55,507 bases of DNA. Origin: an uncultured Clostridia bacterium. GTDB taxonomy: Bacteria > Bacillota > Clostridia > Oscillospirales > Ruminococcaceae. Each line of letters opens with the position of its first letter. Position 1 is the stretch's first letter. The stretch is taken from positions 1 to 55,507 of the forward strand of contig CAMVDP010000012.1 of assembly GCA_947166275.1 (NCBI GenBank), written 5' to 3'. Shown one piece after another: positions 9,157 to 18,974 of the stretch. Both the position numbers and the translations under genes were made by a program. Under the pieces are notes generated by a model. The model searched no databases and was not told the origin of the DNA. It saw only the letters and a list, made by a program, of their open reading frames with translations.

Positions 9157-10152
9157 ATGATAGAGGTCAGGCATCTGACGAAGAGCTACGGCTCCAAGAA
9201 GGCGGTAAACGACATCTCGTTCACTGCGGACGAGGGGCAGGTACTCGGTTTTCTCGGGCCGAACGGTGCGGGAAAATCCACGACAATGAACATACTTACG
9301 GGGTATATCTCGTCAACGGAGGGCCAGGCGTTCATAAACGGCATAGATATCCTTGAAGACCCGATAAAAGCGAAGAGCTTCATCGGCTATCTGCCAGAAC
9401 AGCCGCCGCTTTATTATGATATGACGGTGGACGAGTACCTGAATTTCGTATACAGCCTGAAAAAGTGCAAGCTTCCGAAGAAGTCGCATCTGAACGAGAT
9501 CTGCGATATCGTGAAGCTGACGGATGTACGCGGGCGGCTGATAAAGAACCTCTCGAAGGGCTATAAGCAGCGTGTGGGATTTGCGCAGGCGCTGGTAGGC
9601 AATCCGAAGGTACTGATACTTGACGAGCCCACCGTAGGACTTGACCCGAAGCAGATAATTGAGATACGCACGCTTATCAAGCGGCTCGGGCGAAATCATA
9701 CAGTGATACTCTCGTCGCACATACTGCCCGAAGTTCAGGCGGTGTGCGACCGCATAGTCGTTATCAATAAGGGCAGAATAGTCGCGAACGATAACGCTGA
9801 CACCCTTGCGCGCAATCTGTCCGCCGATCACAAGCTCGTGCTTCAGATAGAGGGCGGAAGCGAGGATGTCAAGAAGGTGCTCGCCTCCGTTACCGATGTT
9901 GAGCGCGTATTTGTCGGAAGACAGGTGGACGAGCGGGTCTTCGAGTACCATGTCGAGGCTAAAGAAGGCTCCGATGTGCGCCGTGACATATTCCGCAAGC
10001 TTGCGTCGCGTAATTATCCGATATTGCTGATGCGTTCGAACGAGCTGTCGCTTGAAGAGGTGTTCTTAAAGCTCACTACCGGCGACGAATACGGCGGCGC
10101 AGAAAAGCTCGAATCGAAATATGACAAGCTGGAGAAAGGAGAGAACGCATAA
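9157..10152 (+). CDS. ABC transporter ATP-binding protein, GldA-like
   Basis: This is the ATPase of an ABC-2 type exporter. Walker A GPNGAGKST lies at about 36-44, signature LSKGY near 132, Walker B VLILDEPTVGLDP near 152, and the switch His in SSHI near 187. About 100 residues after the ATPase core form the C-terminal domain found in GldA/CcmA-like proteins. ATG 9157 was chosen because GGAGG lies 10 bases before it; ATG 9136 is upstream of that site. It heads a four-gene operon with overlapping or near-overlapping junctions (permease, GldG-like, DUF4340-like). The substrate is not known. Confidence 0.9.
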   Translation: MIEVRHLTKSYGSKKAVNDISFTADEGQVLGFLGPNGAGKSTTMNILTGYISSTEGQAFINGIDILEDPIKAKSFIGYLPEQPPLYYDMTVDEYLNFVYSLKKCKLPKKSHLNEICDIVKLTDVRGRLIKNLSKGYKQRVGFAQALVGNPKVLILDEPTVGLDPKQIIEIRTLIKRLGRNHTVILSSHILPEVQAVCDRIVVINKGRIVANDNADTLARNLSADHKLVLQIEGGSEDVKKVLASVTDVERVFVGRQVDERVFEYHVEAKEGSDVRRDIFRKLASRNYPILLMRSNELSLEEVFLKLTTGDEYGGAEKLESKYDKLEKGENA

Positions 10153-10856
10153 TGACAGCAATACTGGGGCGCGAACTTTCCGCGTATTTCAAGTCGCCGA
10201 TAGGCTATGTTTTCATAGCTGTGTCGTTCCTGTTTTCAGGGTTCTTCTTCTGGGCATTCTCTCTGAGCGTGGGCAGCACCGATGTTTCTTACGTGTTCCT
10301 CGGTATGTTCTACGTTTATATGATATTCGTGCCTGTTCTCACCATGCGCCTTATGGCGGATGAGAACAAGCAGCGTACCGACCAGCTCCTGCTTACGGCA
10401 CCGCTCGGACTGATGCGGCTCGTGGCGGGGAAATTTCTCTCCGCGTACTGCGTGTTCATGCTCGGTGATGTTATCATGCTGATATACGGCGTGGTCATGA
10501 GCGCATTTGCGACCGTCAACTGGGCAATAATCCTCGGCAACTTCGTGGCGCTCGCGCTGATCGGCGCTGTGTTTGTGTCGGCGGGGCTTTTCGTATCCAC
10601 TCTGACAGAAAGCCAGATGGTGGCAGCGATCGGCTCGATAGCGCTCAATGTGGCGCTCGCGCTGATAAACGTCATAGCGAGCATCATTCCCGTACAGTTC
10701 ATTTCCGATGCTATTTCAAAGATATCGGTCTTTGACAGATACAGCGAGTTCACAAAAGGAATATTCAGCTTTAGCAGCGTTATTTTCTTCGTCAGCGTTG
10801 TCGTCATTTTCCTGTTCCTTACCGTAAGGATACTTGAGCGTCGCCGCTGGGCATGA
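10152..10856 (+). CDS. ABC-2 type permease, GldF-like
   Basis: The 234-residue integral membrane protein has about six hydrophobic segments, starting with GYVFIAVSFLFSGFFFWAF near residue 18. MRLMADENKQRTDQLLLTAP near 64-83 is the conserved coupling region of GldF/NosY-type permeases. It ends in LERRRWA on the cytoplasmic side. Its start overlaps the ATPase stop as TAATG. It should form the membrane channel of the exporter whose ATPase is immediately upstream; GldG-like and DUF4340-like proteins follow. Substrate unknown. Confidence 0.88.
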   Translation: MTAILGRELSAYFKSPIGYVFIAVSFLFSGFFFWAFSLSVGSTDVSYVFLGMFYVYMIFVPVLTMRLMADENKQRTDQLLLTAPLGLMRLVAGKFLSAYCVFMLGDVIMLIYGVVMSAFATVNWAIILGNFVALALIGAVFVSAGLFVSTLTESQMVAAIGSIALNVALALINVIASIIPVQFISDAISKISVFDRYSEFTKGIFSFSSVIFFVSVVVIFLFLTVRILERRRWA

Positions 10857-10914
10857 TGTATCGGTCACATCAGAGATTAGTCAGTTTACAGCACATTAAG
10901 GAGATCATCGTTTT

Positions 10915-12564
10915 ATGGCTGAAAATGAAGAGATAAAGAACGAAGTCGCCGAAGATACGGCAGAGGCGGCTGAAAATACAGAGAACGCGGCTCCGGAAAA
11001 GGCAGAAAAGCCCGAAAAGCCGAAGAAAAAGCGTTCAAATCCGTTTAAAAGCAAGAAATTCAAGCACGGCTCGCTGTCCGTGGTGTTCACCGTCATGTTC
11101 ATAGTGGGCGTGGTGCTTGTGAACGTGGTACTCGGACTGGTGCTTGAGCGCTTCAACGTCGAGGCGGATCTCACCGCGGGCTCGGTATTCACGCTGGGTG
11201 CGGAGACGGAGGATTATATCAAAGGCGTCAATGATGATGTGACTTTCTATATCACCACCGAAAAGGATACGCTCAAAAACGCCGGAAGTGTCTATGAACA
11301 GGTCATTGAGTTCCTGGACAAGATGGCATCGCTCAACCGCCGCTTCAGGGTGGAGTATGTCAACCTGCTCACCGACCCTGACTTCTCCAATAAGTTCGTC
11401 GAGGATCTGCGCAGCAACCAGATAATCGTACAGAGCGCCAAGACGAGCCGCTACCGAATACTCACTATCAACGATTTCATGAAGTACACGTTAAGCGACG
11501 GCAAGACCTATTCCTACACCGAAGCGAGCATGTACGTGAATTACTACGGCTACACTGTCGCAAGCTATTCCAGCGCGGCAGAAGAGGAGCTCGTCTCCGC
11601 TATCCAGTCAGTGTCTCTGGAAAACCCGACAGTCGTGACGTTCCTCTCGGGCTACGGCGAGTCTGACAGTTCCTCGCTCCAGAGCATACTCACCGCCAAC
11701 GCTTACGTAACACAGACCACCGAGATCGAGCGCGTTGAGAAGATACCCGATAATACGGATATCCTCGTTATCCACGGTGCGGTCAAGGATTACAGCAAGG
11801 AATCCATAACCAAGATAGACGAATGGCTGTCCAATGACGGCAAATACGGCAAGAATCTCGTGTATATCGCGAGCGCGGACGCAGTTGAGACACCGAACCT
11901 CGACGAATACCTCAAGGAATGGGGCCTTGAGATAGGCAAGGGATATGTGCTCCAGAGCGACTCCGACCACGCGTACTATACTATGGGCTCATCGCTGCCG
12001 CTGATGCAGGACATCGAGATGAAGACCGGCACTGACTACTATACCAACATGAAGCAGTCCACCGGCTCAAAGTTCGTAGGCTATCCGATACGCCCGGTTA
12101 TTTCGCTCTGGGAGGAAGAGGGCAACTTCGCCAACAAGGTGATCGCCGGCGCGTTCGGTGACAAGTGCCTGCTGTACCCGTTCAGCGCGGACGAAAGCTG
12201 GAGCCCCACCCATGACGATCTGACAAGCTATGATGTCATCGTGGAAGCCTCGAAGGTCCAGTTCGACAGCAGCAACAACCCCGTATTCAGCAAGATCATC
12301 GCTGTCGGAAGCGACCAGCTCTTTACGAGCTACTTCACCACCGCTTCGAATTACAGCAACGGCGAAGCGGCACTCTCGCTGTTCGATACGAACTCCGAGC
12401 AGACCGGCGATAAGATAAAGATCGTTGCGAAGTCGTTCACAGCCGAGACATACCAGATAGACCGCACGACCCAGCTTGTGATCGGCATAATCTTCGCTGT
12501 GGCCATCCCGATAATCATAATAATCGTCGGCATTGTCGTATGGGCAAGGAGAAGAAGGCTGTAA
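10915..12564 (+). CDS. GldG-like auxiliary protein of an ABC exporter
   Basis: The 549-residue protein begins with an acidic then Lys/Pro-rich cytoplasmic tail (about 1-52). A membrane segment follows at about 54-76, then a large extracytoplasmic domain and a C-terminal membrane segment (about 520-543) ending in WARRRRL. The extracytoplasmic part has the FNVEADLTAGSVFTL entry and the TFLSGYGESD and VYIASADAV regions expected of the GldG/ABC-type uncharacterised periplasmic family. In Bacteroidetes GldG works with GldA and GldF in gliding; in Clostridia the role is unknown and gliding should not be assumed. It follows the permease by 58 bases. Confidence 0.8.
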   Translation: MAENEEIKNEVAEDTAEAAENTENAAPEKAEKPEKPKKKRSNPFKSKKFKHGSLSVVFTVMFIVGVVLVNVVLGLVLERFNVEADLTAGSVFTLGAETEDYIKGVNDDVTFYITTEKDTLKNAGSVYEQVIEFLDKMASLNRRFRVEYVNLLTDPDFSNKFVEDLRSNQIIVQSAKTSRYRILTINDFMKYTLSDGKTYSYTEASMYVNYYGYTVASYSSAAEEELVSAIQSVSLENPTVVTFLSGYGESDSSSLQSILTANAYVTQTTEIERVEKIPDNTDILVIHGAVKDYSKESITKIDEWLSNDGKYGKNLVYIASADAVETPNLDEYLKEWGLEIGKGYVLQSDSDHAYYTMGSSLPLMQDIEMKTGTDYYTNMKQSTGSKFVGYPIRPVISLWEEEGNFANKVIAGAFGDKCLLYPFSADESWSPTHDDLTSYDVIVEASKVQFDSSNNPVFSKIIAVGSDQLFTSYFTTASNYSNGEAALSLFDTNSEQTGDKIKIVAKSFTAETYQIDRTTQLVIGIIFAVAIPIIIIIVGIVVWARRRRL

Positions 12565-14090
12565 TGGGAAAGAATGCAAGAATAATCGTATTTTCGCTGA
12601 TCGGGCTCGCTGTTCTCGGCGCGGTGGCGGCAGTGCTTATGCTTACCGCCCCCGAAAAGGTCGAAGAGCCGCAGGAGAATATCCTGCCGCAGACCCAGAA
12701 CGTACAGAGCGTCAAGCTCTCGGAGCGCGACGCGAAAGATGTGACCAGCCTTGAGATAACCAACGATAAAGGCAGCTATTCAATAACTCCGAGCGGCAAT
12801 ACCGATGCCGACGGCAATATCATCTGGACTATCGCGGAGCTTGCATTTGCGCCTCTCGATACATCATCTCTGAAGCTCGCGGTGGAATATGCCGCGACCT
12901 TCGAGACCCGCGAGTTCGCAGAGACTGTCTCCGATGCGTCAGAGCTTGCCAAATACGGGCTGGATAAGCCTACCGCCACGGTGAAGGCTGTGTTCGGCGA
13001 TGGGAGCGAGTTCTCGTTCAGGCTCGGCAGCGATGTGCCGAATACCGCCACCACGGCCTATATGACCGCCGACGGCAAGAATGTCTATACCGCCTACAAG
13101 AGCCGCACAGACAGCTACCGCGGCGGCAAGCTTGACTTTGTGAGCTGTTCCGCAATGCCCGCGTATGACCAGAACGGGTCCGAGGAAGTAAAGCTGCTCA
13201 CAGTGGAAAGATATAACCAGGAGCCTATAGTGCTTGAAAATATACTGACGGACGACCCGGACGCGATACAGGTGTATTCCTACCGCATGGTGAGCCCGTA
13301 TACAGCCTATGTTGACCTTACCGACGGCCCGACCTTTGCGTACAGTATCTTCGGTCTCAACGCGCTCAAGGTAGTGGAAGCAGGCAAAATAAGCGATGAA
13401 AAGCGTGTGGCATACGGGCTTGAAACGCCGTTCTGTACCATAAAGGCAGAAACGAACGTCAAAACCTACACTGTTACGCTCGGTACCGGCGCGTATCATA
13501 CCGAGACCGACGATGACGGCAAGGAGTACGAAGCCCTTGACGGCATATTCGGCACATCAAGTGAACACCCGGATATCGTGTACCTGTTCGATATGTCCGC
13601 GATATCGGCGATGTCCATAGATCCCGAAAAGCTGATATCCAAGCTGTTCCTTATGCCGTACATTTACGACCTCGACTCGATACACTACTCCGACAGCACC
13701 GGAAGAAGCATAGACTTCGGAGTAAAACTGCTCGAATCCGCCGAAGCGAACAAGGATATCGTGGGTGAGTATACAGTCAACGGCGAGAAGTGGGACGAAC
13801 AGCAGTTCAAGAACCTCTACCAGTTCTTCATTTCCGCTGCGGGTGAGGAGCTGTATCTGGACAGCGACAAGGGCGAGCTTATCGCAGAGATCACCTACAA
13901 TTACCTCGATAAAGCAGACGGTATCGACGGTAAGGATGTCGTGCGCTTCTATGAGTCTACCAACGATCGGAAGACCGTTATCGAGCTGAACGGCAAAAAC
14001 ATCTTCAAGACCCGCCGGCTCTACACCACGCAGCTTTTCAAGAACGTTGAGAGCTTCATGAACGGTGGAGAGATAGTCCTGACTTATTGA
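12564..14090 (+). CDS. DUF4340-like membrane-anchored protein
   Basis: The 508-residue protein has a single N-terminal membrane segment (about 7-25) and a long extracytoplasmic region with two repeated beta-rich modules. Each has the pattern of DUF4340 proteins, including EVTSLEI-like VTSLEITNDKGSY near 53 and YGLDKPTATVKAVFGDG near 129. DUF4340 proteins regularly follow GldA/F/G-type genes. The start at 12564 overlaps the previous stop (TAATG); an in-frame ATG at 12540 lies inside the previous gene. It is the last gene of the operon and runs into the bidirectional terminator at 14098. Function unknown. Confidence 0.78.
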   Translation: MGKNARIIVFSLIGLAVLGAVAAVLMLTAPEKVEEPQENILPQTQNVQSVKLSERDAKDVTSLEITNDKGSYSITPSGNTDADGNIIWTIAELAFAPLDTSSLKLAVEYAATFETREFAETVSDASELAKYGLDKPTATVKAVFGDGSEFSFRLGSDVPNTATTAYMTADGKNVYTAYKSRTDSYRGGKLDFVSCSAMPAYDQNGSEEVKLLTVERYNQEPIVLENILTDDPDAIQVYSYRMVSPYTAYVDLTDGPTFAYSIFGLNALKVVEAGKISDEKRVAYGLETPFCTIKAETNVKTYTVTLGTGAYHTETDDDGKEYEALDGIFGTSSEHPDIVYLFDMSAISAMSIDPEKLISKLFLMPYIYDLDSIHYSDSTGRSIDFGVKLLESAEANKDIVGEYTVNGEKWDEQQFKNLYQFFISAAGEELYLDSDKGELIAEITYNYLDKADGIDGKDVVRFYESTNDRKTVIELNGKNIFKTRRLYTTQLFKNVESFMNGGEIVLTY

Positions 14091-14097
14091 TAAAATG

Positions 14098-14270
14098 AAT
14101 GACCCCCGCAGCAAGACACGGATGTCATAAGGAAGTTTTCCAAAGCGCCTCACGGATGAGGCGCATACGAAAGAAAACTTCCGAAAGACACGGATGTCAT
14201 AAGGAAGTTTTCCAAAGCGCCTCACGGATGAGGCGCATACGAAAGAAAACTTCCGAAAGCGGGGGTCATT
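14098..14270. terminator. Bidirectional terminator with a repeat-filled loop
   Basis: AATGACCCCCGC (14098-14109) pairs perfectly with GCGGGGGTCATT (14259-14270). A T-rich run follows on both strands (TTTTTATATT on plus, TTTTATC on minus). It lies between the convergent ABC operon and trpA. The loop between the arms is about 150 bases because it holds two copies of a 72-bp repeat. Each copy is itself a hairpin, so the arms may still be brought together. Confidence 0.7.
14115..14258. repeat. Two tandem 72-bp hairpin repeats
   Basis: Two identical 72-bp units lie at 14115-14186 and 14187-14258. Within each unit GGAAGTTTTC pairs with GAAAACTTCC, and inside that GCGCCTC pairs with GAGGCGC. The units sit in the loop of the terminator. 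There is no gene, no spacer diversity and no transposase. It resembles a REP-like palindromic element that has duplicated. Confidence 0.85.
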
Positions 14271-14271
14271 T

Positions 14272-15039
14272 TTATATTGCGTTTTTCATCTCTTTGATGT
14301 AGTCTCCGACAACGGGAGCGGCGTCTTTTCCATGCTGGGCTATGAGCTTGACTATCGCCGAGCCGACGATGCAGCCGTCGGAGAGCGCAGCCATTTTAGC
14401 GGCCTGTTCGGGGCGGGATATGCCGAATCCCACAGCGCAGGGAACTTTACAGTACTTACGCACGGTCTCGGTCATGGAAGCTATATCGGTCTTTATCTCG
14501 CTGCGCACGCCGGTAACGCCGAGGCTTGACACTATGTAGAGGAAGCCCTCTGCGTTCTTCGCTATCATCTCGATGCGGTTCTCCGAGGTAGGCGCTATCA
14601 GCGAGATGAAGTCGATACCGTTTGCGCGGCACGCGGGAGCGAACTCCTCCTTCTCTTCGAAGGGTACGTCCGGGAGGATGATGCCGTCGATGCCGACCTC
14701 GGCGCAGGTCTTCGCGAAACGCTCGATGCCGTATGAATATACCACGTTAGCGTAGGTCATGAACACGAGCGGCACTTTGACGTCCTTGCGGAGCTCACGG
14801 ACGAAATCGAAGATCTTGTCTGTGGTCACGCCGCCTGAAAGCGCACGGATATTTGCCGCCTGGATAACAGGCCCCTCGGCGGTGGGGTCAGAAAACGGAA
14901 TTCCGAGCTCTATGAGGTCTGCGCCGTTCTTTTCCATTTCCCTTACGATCTTTCCCGTGGTTTCGAGATCCGGATCGCCGCAGGTCACGAACGGTATGAA
15001 TGCCTTGCCGTTTCTGAAGGCTTCTGATGTCTTACTCAT
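14272..15039 (-). CDS. trpA: Tryptophan synthase alpha subunit
   Basis: TrpA cleaves indole-3-glycerol phosphate to indole, which passes to TrpB. The 255-residue TIM-barrel protein has [12 protein letters not shown] near 17 and [20 protein letters not shown] near 36-55; these include the catalytic Glu (IELG) and Asp (PFSDP) regions. [14 protein letters not shown] is near 117, and the phosphate loop GFGISRPEQ is near 208. The start overlaps trpB by 8 bases. It is the last gene of the trp operon and ends at the shared terminator. Confidence 0.95.
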   Translation of the reverse strand: MSKTSEAFRNGKAFIPFVTCGDPDLETTGKIVREMEKNGADLIELGIPFSDPTAEGPVIQAANIRALSGGVTTDKIFDFVRELRKDVKVPLVFMTYANVVYSYGIERFAKTCAEVGIDGIILPDVPFEEKEEFAPACRANGIDFISLIAPTSENRIEMIAKNAEGFLYIVSSLGVTGVRSEIKTDIASMTETVRKYCKVPCAVGFGISRPEQAAKMAALSDGCIVGSAIVKLIAQHGKDAAPVVGDYIKEMKNAI

Positions 15040-16216
15040 GGATATCCTCCCCTCTGTAACGCGCTATCGCGGCGCAGTCCTTGTCTCCGCGGCCGGATAT
15101 CGTGATGACGATTATCTTATCCTTGCCCATTTCGGGAGCTATCTTCATTGCGTGAGCCACCGCGTGGGCGGATTCTATCGCCGGGATTATGCCTTCGGTC
15201 TTTGCGAGGAACTCGAACGCGTTGACTGCCTCATCGTCCGTTATGGGAACGTACTCCGCGCGGCCGGTATCGTGCAGATAAGCGTGCTCGGGGCCAATGC
15301 CGGGGTAGTCGAGACCTGCGGATATCGAATAAACAGGTGCTATCTGACCGTACTTATCCTGGCAGAAGTAGGATTTCATGCCGTGGAAGATGCCGAGCTT
15401 GCCGGTAGCTATGGTCGCGGCGGTCTCAAAGGTGTCGACTCCGCGTCCGGCAGCTTCGCAGCCTATCAGCCGCACGCCCTTGTCCTCGATGAAGTGGTAG
15501 AAGCTTCCGATCGCATTGGAGCCGCCGCCTACGCACGCCATTACCGCGTCGGGAAGGCGACCCTCCTTTTCGAGGATCTGCTGCTTGATCTCCTTTGATA
15601 TCACAGCCTGAAAGTCGCGAACTATTGTGGGGAACGGGTGCGGGCCCATTACCGAGCCGAGGCAGTAGTGCGTATCGGCGATACGGCTCGTCCACTCACG
15701 CATTGCCTCGGATACTGCGTCCTTGAGCGTCGCTGTACCGGTGGTGACCGGTATTACCTCCGAGCCGAGAAGCTTCATGCGGTAAACGTTGAGCGCCTGA
15801 CGCTTGGTGTCCTCCTCGCCCATGAATACCACGCACTCCATGCCCATGAGAGCTGCCGCGGTGGCTGTTGCGACTCCGTGCTGACCCGCGCCGGTCTCTG
15901 CGATGAGGCGGGTCTTGCCCATTTTCTTCGCGAGAAGTGCCTGTCCGAGCACGTTGTTTATCTTGTGAGCGCCGGTGTGGTTGAGGTCCTCGCGCTTTAA
16001 GTATATCTTTGCGCCGCCGAGCTTCTCGGTGAGCTTCGCAGCGTAGTAAAGTCTTGACGGTCTGCCGGCGTATTCGTTGAAGAGCGTTGTGAGCTCGCTG
16101 TTGAATCCCGGGTCGTCCTTGTATCTGTTGTATGCTTCTTCAAGCTCGATGACAGCGTTCATCAGCGTTTCGGGGATATACTGACCGCCGTGTATGCCAA
16201 ATCTTCCGTTATTCAT
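15032..16216 (-). CDS. trpB: Tryptophan synthase beta subunit
   Basis: TrpB joins indole and serine in a PLP-dependent step to make tryptophan. The PLP lysine lies in [11 protein letters not shown] near residue 83; the phosphate loop GGGSNAIG lies near 228 and [12 protein letters not shown] near 105. Length is 394 residues, normal for TrpB1. The start at 16216 was chosen because AAAGGAG lies about 6 bases before it; an in-frame ATG at 16234 overlaps the trpF stop and precedes the site. It forms a complex with TrpA, whose gene overlaps its end. Confidence 0.97.
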   Translation of the reverse strand: MNNGRFGIHGGQYIPETLMNAVIELEEAYNRYKDDPGFNSELTTLFNEYAGRPSRLYYAAKLTEKLGGAKIYLKREDLNHTGAHKINNVLGQALLAKKMGKTRLIAETGAGQHGVATATAAALMGMECVVFMGEEDTKRQALNVYRMKLLGSEVIPVTTGTATLKDAVSEAMREWTSRIADTHYCLGSVMGPHPFPTIVRDFQAVISKEIKQQILEKEGRLPDAVMACVGGGSNAIGSFYHFIEDKGVRLIGCEAAGRGVDTFETAATIATGKLGIFHGMKSYFCQDKYGQIAPVYSISAGLDYPGIGPEHAYLHDTGRAEYVPITDDEAVNAFEFLAKTEGIIPAIESAHAVAHAMKIAPEMGKDKIIVITISGRGDKDCAAIARYRGEDIHE

Positions 16217-16230
16217 AGTTTTCTCCTTTC

Positions 16231-16839
16231 TCAAAATGTACCTGAAGTGCGGACTGCCTCAATGAAGCGGCGGATCTTGTTGTTGTCCTTTGCTCCGTCA
16301 GTTTCAACTCCGCTGCTCACATCCACGCCGTAGGGCGAGTATTTCCGTGCGGCACCGGCTACATTCTCGGGTGTGAGTCCGCCCGCAAGGAAGTACAGCC
16401 TGTCAACGTCCTCAAGGTAATCCCAGTCGAAGCTTTCGCCCGTGCCGCAGCCGTTGTCCAGCAGCAGCATGTCTGCCGCGGATTCGGTGGCGGATATGAT
16501 GTCGACCCCGCTCCGTACCGTGAACGCCTTTATTACCGTGAGTCCGGTGAGCTCCTTGACACGCTGTACGTAATCGTTCTTCTCGCTGCCGTGGAGCTGT
16601 ATAGCGTTGATCGCTCCTGTGCGGGCGATGTCGCAGACGGTGTCGATATCTTCATTCAGGAACACACCGACGGTCTGTATGCGCTTATCAAGCTTCTCGC
16701 GCAGTTTCATCGCGGTCTCACGGGTGATGCAGCGGCGGCTTTTCGGTGCGAAGATGAACCCCGCATAGTTCGGAAGCAGCTCATTCAGTACGCCGCAGGT
16801 CTCCTCCCGCATTATCCCGCATATCTTTATCTTACACAT
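16231..16839 (-). CDS. trpF: Phosphoribosylanthranilate isomerase
   Basis: TrpF converts phosphoribosylanthranilate to CdRP. The 202-residue TIM barrel begins KIKICGIM, whose Cys is the usual catalytic base. It has [11 protein letters not shown] near 26, IQLHGSE near 79, [15 protein letters not shown] near 124-138 and [11 protein letters not shown] near 150. The last Asp block, GVDVSSGVE near 171, is also present. It starts one base after the trpC stop. A normal monofunctional enzyme. Confidence 0.94.
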   Translation of the reverse strand: MCKIKICGIMREETCGVLNELLPNYAGFIFAPKSRRCITRETAMKLREKLDKRIQTVGVFLNEDIDTVCDIARTGAINAIQLHGSEKNDYVQRVKELTGLTVIKAFTVRSGVDIISATESAADMLLLDNGCGTGESFDWDYLEDVDRLYFLAGGLTPENVAGAARKYSPYGVDVSSGVETDGAKDNNKIRRFIEAVRTSGTF

Positions 16840-16840
16840 A

Positions 16841-17623
16841 TCATAGTCCTTTCAGTTCAGCGAGCTTTGCCCGCTTGTCCGCCGCCCTCATGAGTGTCTC
16901 TCCTATCAGCACCGCGTTCACGCCTGCCTTGCGCAGTGTTTCGATGTCTGCGGCGGTCTTTATGCCGCTTTCCGCGACAAATATCGTGTCCTCCGGTACC
17001 TTTTCGCGGAGCTTCACTGCGTTGTCGGTACTTACGGAGAAATCACCGAGGTTACGGTTGTTAACGCCGATGATACGGGCTCCCGCGTTCACCGCTATGG
17101 CGATCTCGCGCTCATCGTGTGCTTCGACGAGCGCCGACAGCCCGAGCGTATCACATACAGCGATGTACTCCCGGAGCCTGTCCTCGCCCAGCAGCGTACA
17201 TATCAGGAGCACCGCCGCCGCGCCGAGGGTTCTTGCTTCGTATATCATGTACTCATCTACCGTGAAGTCCTTGCGTATGCAGGGGATATCCACCGCGGCG
17301 GCTATCTCCCGCAGATACTCCGTGCTGCCGAGGAACCACTGCGGCTCCGTCAGCACGCTTATGCAGTCCGCGCCTGCCGCTTCGTACTCCTGCGCTATAT
17401 CGAGATAAGGGAATTTTTTGGCGATAATTCCCTTGGAAGGGGATGCCTTCTTGCATTCACAGATAAACGCGATGTCGGGCTTTTTTAGCGCTTTTTCAAA
17501 TGTGAAGCCGAGCTTCGGCAGCGCGAGTGCCGCCGCTTTCATCTGTTCCGCAGATACAGTGTTCTTCGCCTGTTCCACGCGCTTACGGGTGCTTTCGGCT
17601 ATCGTTTCGAGTATGTTTGCCAT
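16841..17623 (-). CDS. trpC: Indole-3-glycerol phosphate synthase
   Basis: TrpC closes the indole ring to give indole-3-glycerol phosphate. The 260-residue product has FICECKKASPSKG near 51-63 with the catalytic Lys, the CISVLTEPQWF loop, IRKDFTVDEYMIYEA near 115-129, LVEAHDE near 161, GVNNRNLGDF near 182-191 and VAESGIKT near 211. The start at 17623 lies one base after the trpD stop; the longer frame to 17674 lies inside trpD and is not used. Monofunctional, not fused to trpF. Confidence 0.95.
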   Translation of the reverse strand: MANILETIAESTRKRVEQAKNTVSAEQMKAAALALPKLGFTFEKALKKPDIAFICECKKASPSKGIIAKKFPYLDIAQEYEAAGADCISVLTEPQWFLGSTEYLREIAAAVDIPCIRKDFTVDEYMIYEARTLGAAAVLLICTLLGEDRLREYIAVCDTLGLSALVEAHDEREIAIAVNAGARIIGVNNRNLGDFSVSTDNAVKLREKVPEDTIFVAESGIKTAADIETLRKAGVNAVLIGETLMRAADKRAKLAELKGL

Positions 17624-17624
17624 G

Positions 17625-18644
17625 TTACTTGTTGGACTCCTCGGCGAACCTGTTGAGCACCCCGATAGCCGCACCGCTGTCGATGAGCTCCGCGGCTTTC
17701 TTCACGCCGTTTGCGAAGGAATCAGCCTTGCCGCCTACATATATTGCCGCGCCTGCGTTCAGCAGAACTGCGTTTCTCTTGGCGGTCTTGTCCTTGCCTT
17801 CGAGTATCGCACGGGTGATAGCTGCGTTCTCTGCCGGTGAGCCGCCGACCAGTTCAGCCTTCTCACAGCGTGTGAAGCCGAAGTCTTCGGGCTTTATCGT
17901 ATATGTCTTGTACCAGCCGTCGTTGAACTCGCAGACTGTTGTTGGTGCGCTCATGGATATCTCATCGAGCTTGTCCTGTCCGTAAACCACCATACCGCGC
18001 TTCATGCCGAGAGTTGTAAGCACCTGTGCTATCGGCTGGACGAGGTATTCGTCATAAACGCCGAGCACAGCGAACTGCGGATTTGCGGGGTTGGTGAGCG
18101 GCCCCAGTATATTGAACACGGTGCGGACGCCGAGCTCCTTGCGTATCGCGCCGACGTACTTCATCGAGGTGTGGTATTTCTGTGCGAAGAAGAAGCAGAT
18201 GCCCACCTTATCCAACAGCTCGCGGCACTTATCCGGCGCCAGGTCGATATTCACGCCGAGGGCTTCGAGGCAGTCCGCAGCTCCGCATTTTGAAGAAGCC
18301 GCGCGGTTGCCGTGTTTTGCAACCTTAACGCCCGAAGCGGCTATGACCATAGCCGAGGTGGTCGAGATGTTGAAGCTTCCCGCGTTGTCACCGCCTGTTC
18401 CGACGATCTCGAGCACATCGAAGCCATGCTCGACTTTTGTTGCGTGGTCACGCATTGCTGCCGCACAGCCGGATATCTCGTCGATAGTCTCTGCTTTTGC
18501 GCTCTTGGTCGAGAGTGCAGCGAGAAAAGCCGCATTCTGGGTCGGGGTGGTCTCGCCGCTCATTATCTCGTTCATCACCGCGTATGCCTCATCGTATGTG
18601 AGATCCTGTTTCTGTACGATCTTTACAATTGCTTCCTTGATCAT
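17625..18644 (-). CDS. trpD: Anthranilate phosphoribosyltransferase
   Basis: TrpD joins anthranilate to PRPP. The 339-residue product has the PRPP-binding motif GTGGD near 81-85, NISTTSA near 91, [15 protein letters not shown] near 108-122 and the [12 protein letters not shown] block near 165. It is the monofunctional form without a TrpG domain. The start at 18644 has GGAGG about 8 bases upstream. The frame extended to 18722 runs back through the T-box terminator and is rejected. It is the first gene of the operon; trpE and trpG are not in this window. Confidence 0.95.
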   Translation of the reverse strand: MIKEAIVKIVQKQDLTYDEAYAVMNEIMSGETTPTQNAAFLAALSTKSAKAETIDEISGCAAAMRDHATKVEHGFDVLEIVGTGGDNAGSFNISTTSAMVIAASGVKVAKHGNRAASSKCGAADCLEALGVNIDLAPDKCRELLDKVGICFFFAQKYHTSMKYVGAIRKELGVRTVFNILGPLTNPANPQFAVLGVYDEYLVQPIAQVLTTLGMKRGMVVYGQDKLDEISMSAPTTVCEFNDGWYKTYTIKPEDFGFTRCEKAELVGGSPAENAAITRAILEGKDKTAKRNAVLLNAGAAIYVGGKADSFANGVKKAAELIDSGAAIGVLNRFAEESNK

Positions 18645-18686
18645 GGTCTTTTCCTCCGTTTTTGTTGATAGGGCTCCCGGGGAGAA

Positions 18687-18730
18687 AACAAAAAGCTCGT
18701 CCCCGACTTGAATAAAAGTCAAGGACGAGC
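18687..18730 (-). terminator. T-box regulated terminator before trpD
   Basis: On the minus strand CTCGTCC pairs with GGACGAG, with an inner GACTT/AAGTC, followed by TTTTTGTTTT. The 5' arm lies just after the T-box element, so antiterminator and terminator are mutually exclusive. Confidence 0.88.
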
Positions 18731-18965
18731 GTTAAACTCGCGGTGCCACCTTGATTCGCAGTATATACTGCGCCCTTCACGGGATACTGTCATACCCCTG
18801 ACAACTCACGTATGTCATCACGTCGCAGTTTGATCGGAGGCTTCCGCCTTTTACCCGACTGCGCCCTCTGCGGGCCATTTGATGAACCGTATCACGCCCG
18901 GCTCTCACCTACCCGGGCTCTCTGTTGAGTCGTGTTTCACCTTTATCTCCGCATCAACGGTTTTC
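18687..18965 (-). promoter_or_regulatory. T-box leader, probably tRNA-Trp responsive
   Basis: The minus strand carries AAGGTGGCACCGCG (18739-18752), the conserved T-box element, followed by the terminator at 18695-18730. Further 5' is AGAGAGC...GGTGAGAG (about 18901-18922), which fits the Stem I distal AG-rich bulge. A UGG triplet at 18875-18877 is a candidate specifier codon for tRNA-Trp. Uncharged tRNA-Trp would stabilise the antiterminator and turn on trpDCFBA. The T-box call is firm; the exact specifier is inferred. Confidence 0.92.
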
Positions 18966-18974
18966 ATTGTGATT

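Noticed and set aside
14099-14302. Open frame with a repeated 24-residue unit
   Set aside because: It is a by-product of the 72-bp tandem repeat lying in a terminator loop; no Shine-Dalgarno and no family resemblance.
18645-18722. Longer trpD start
   Set aside because: The extension translates the T-box terminator; the real start has GGAGG just before 18644.
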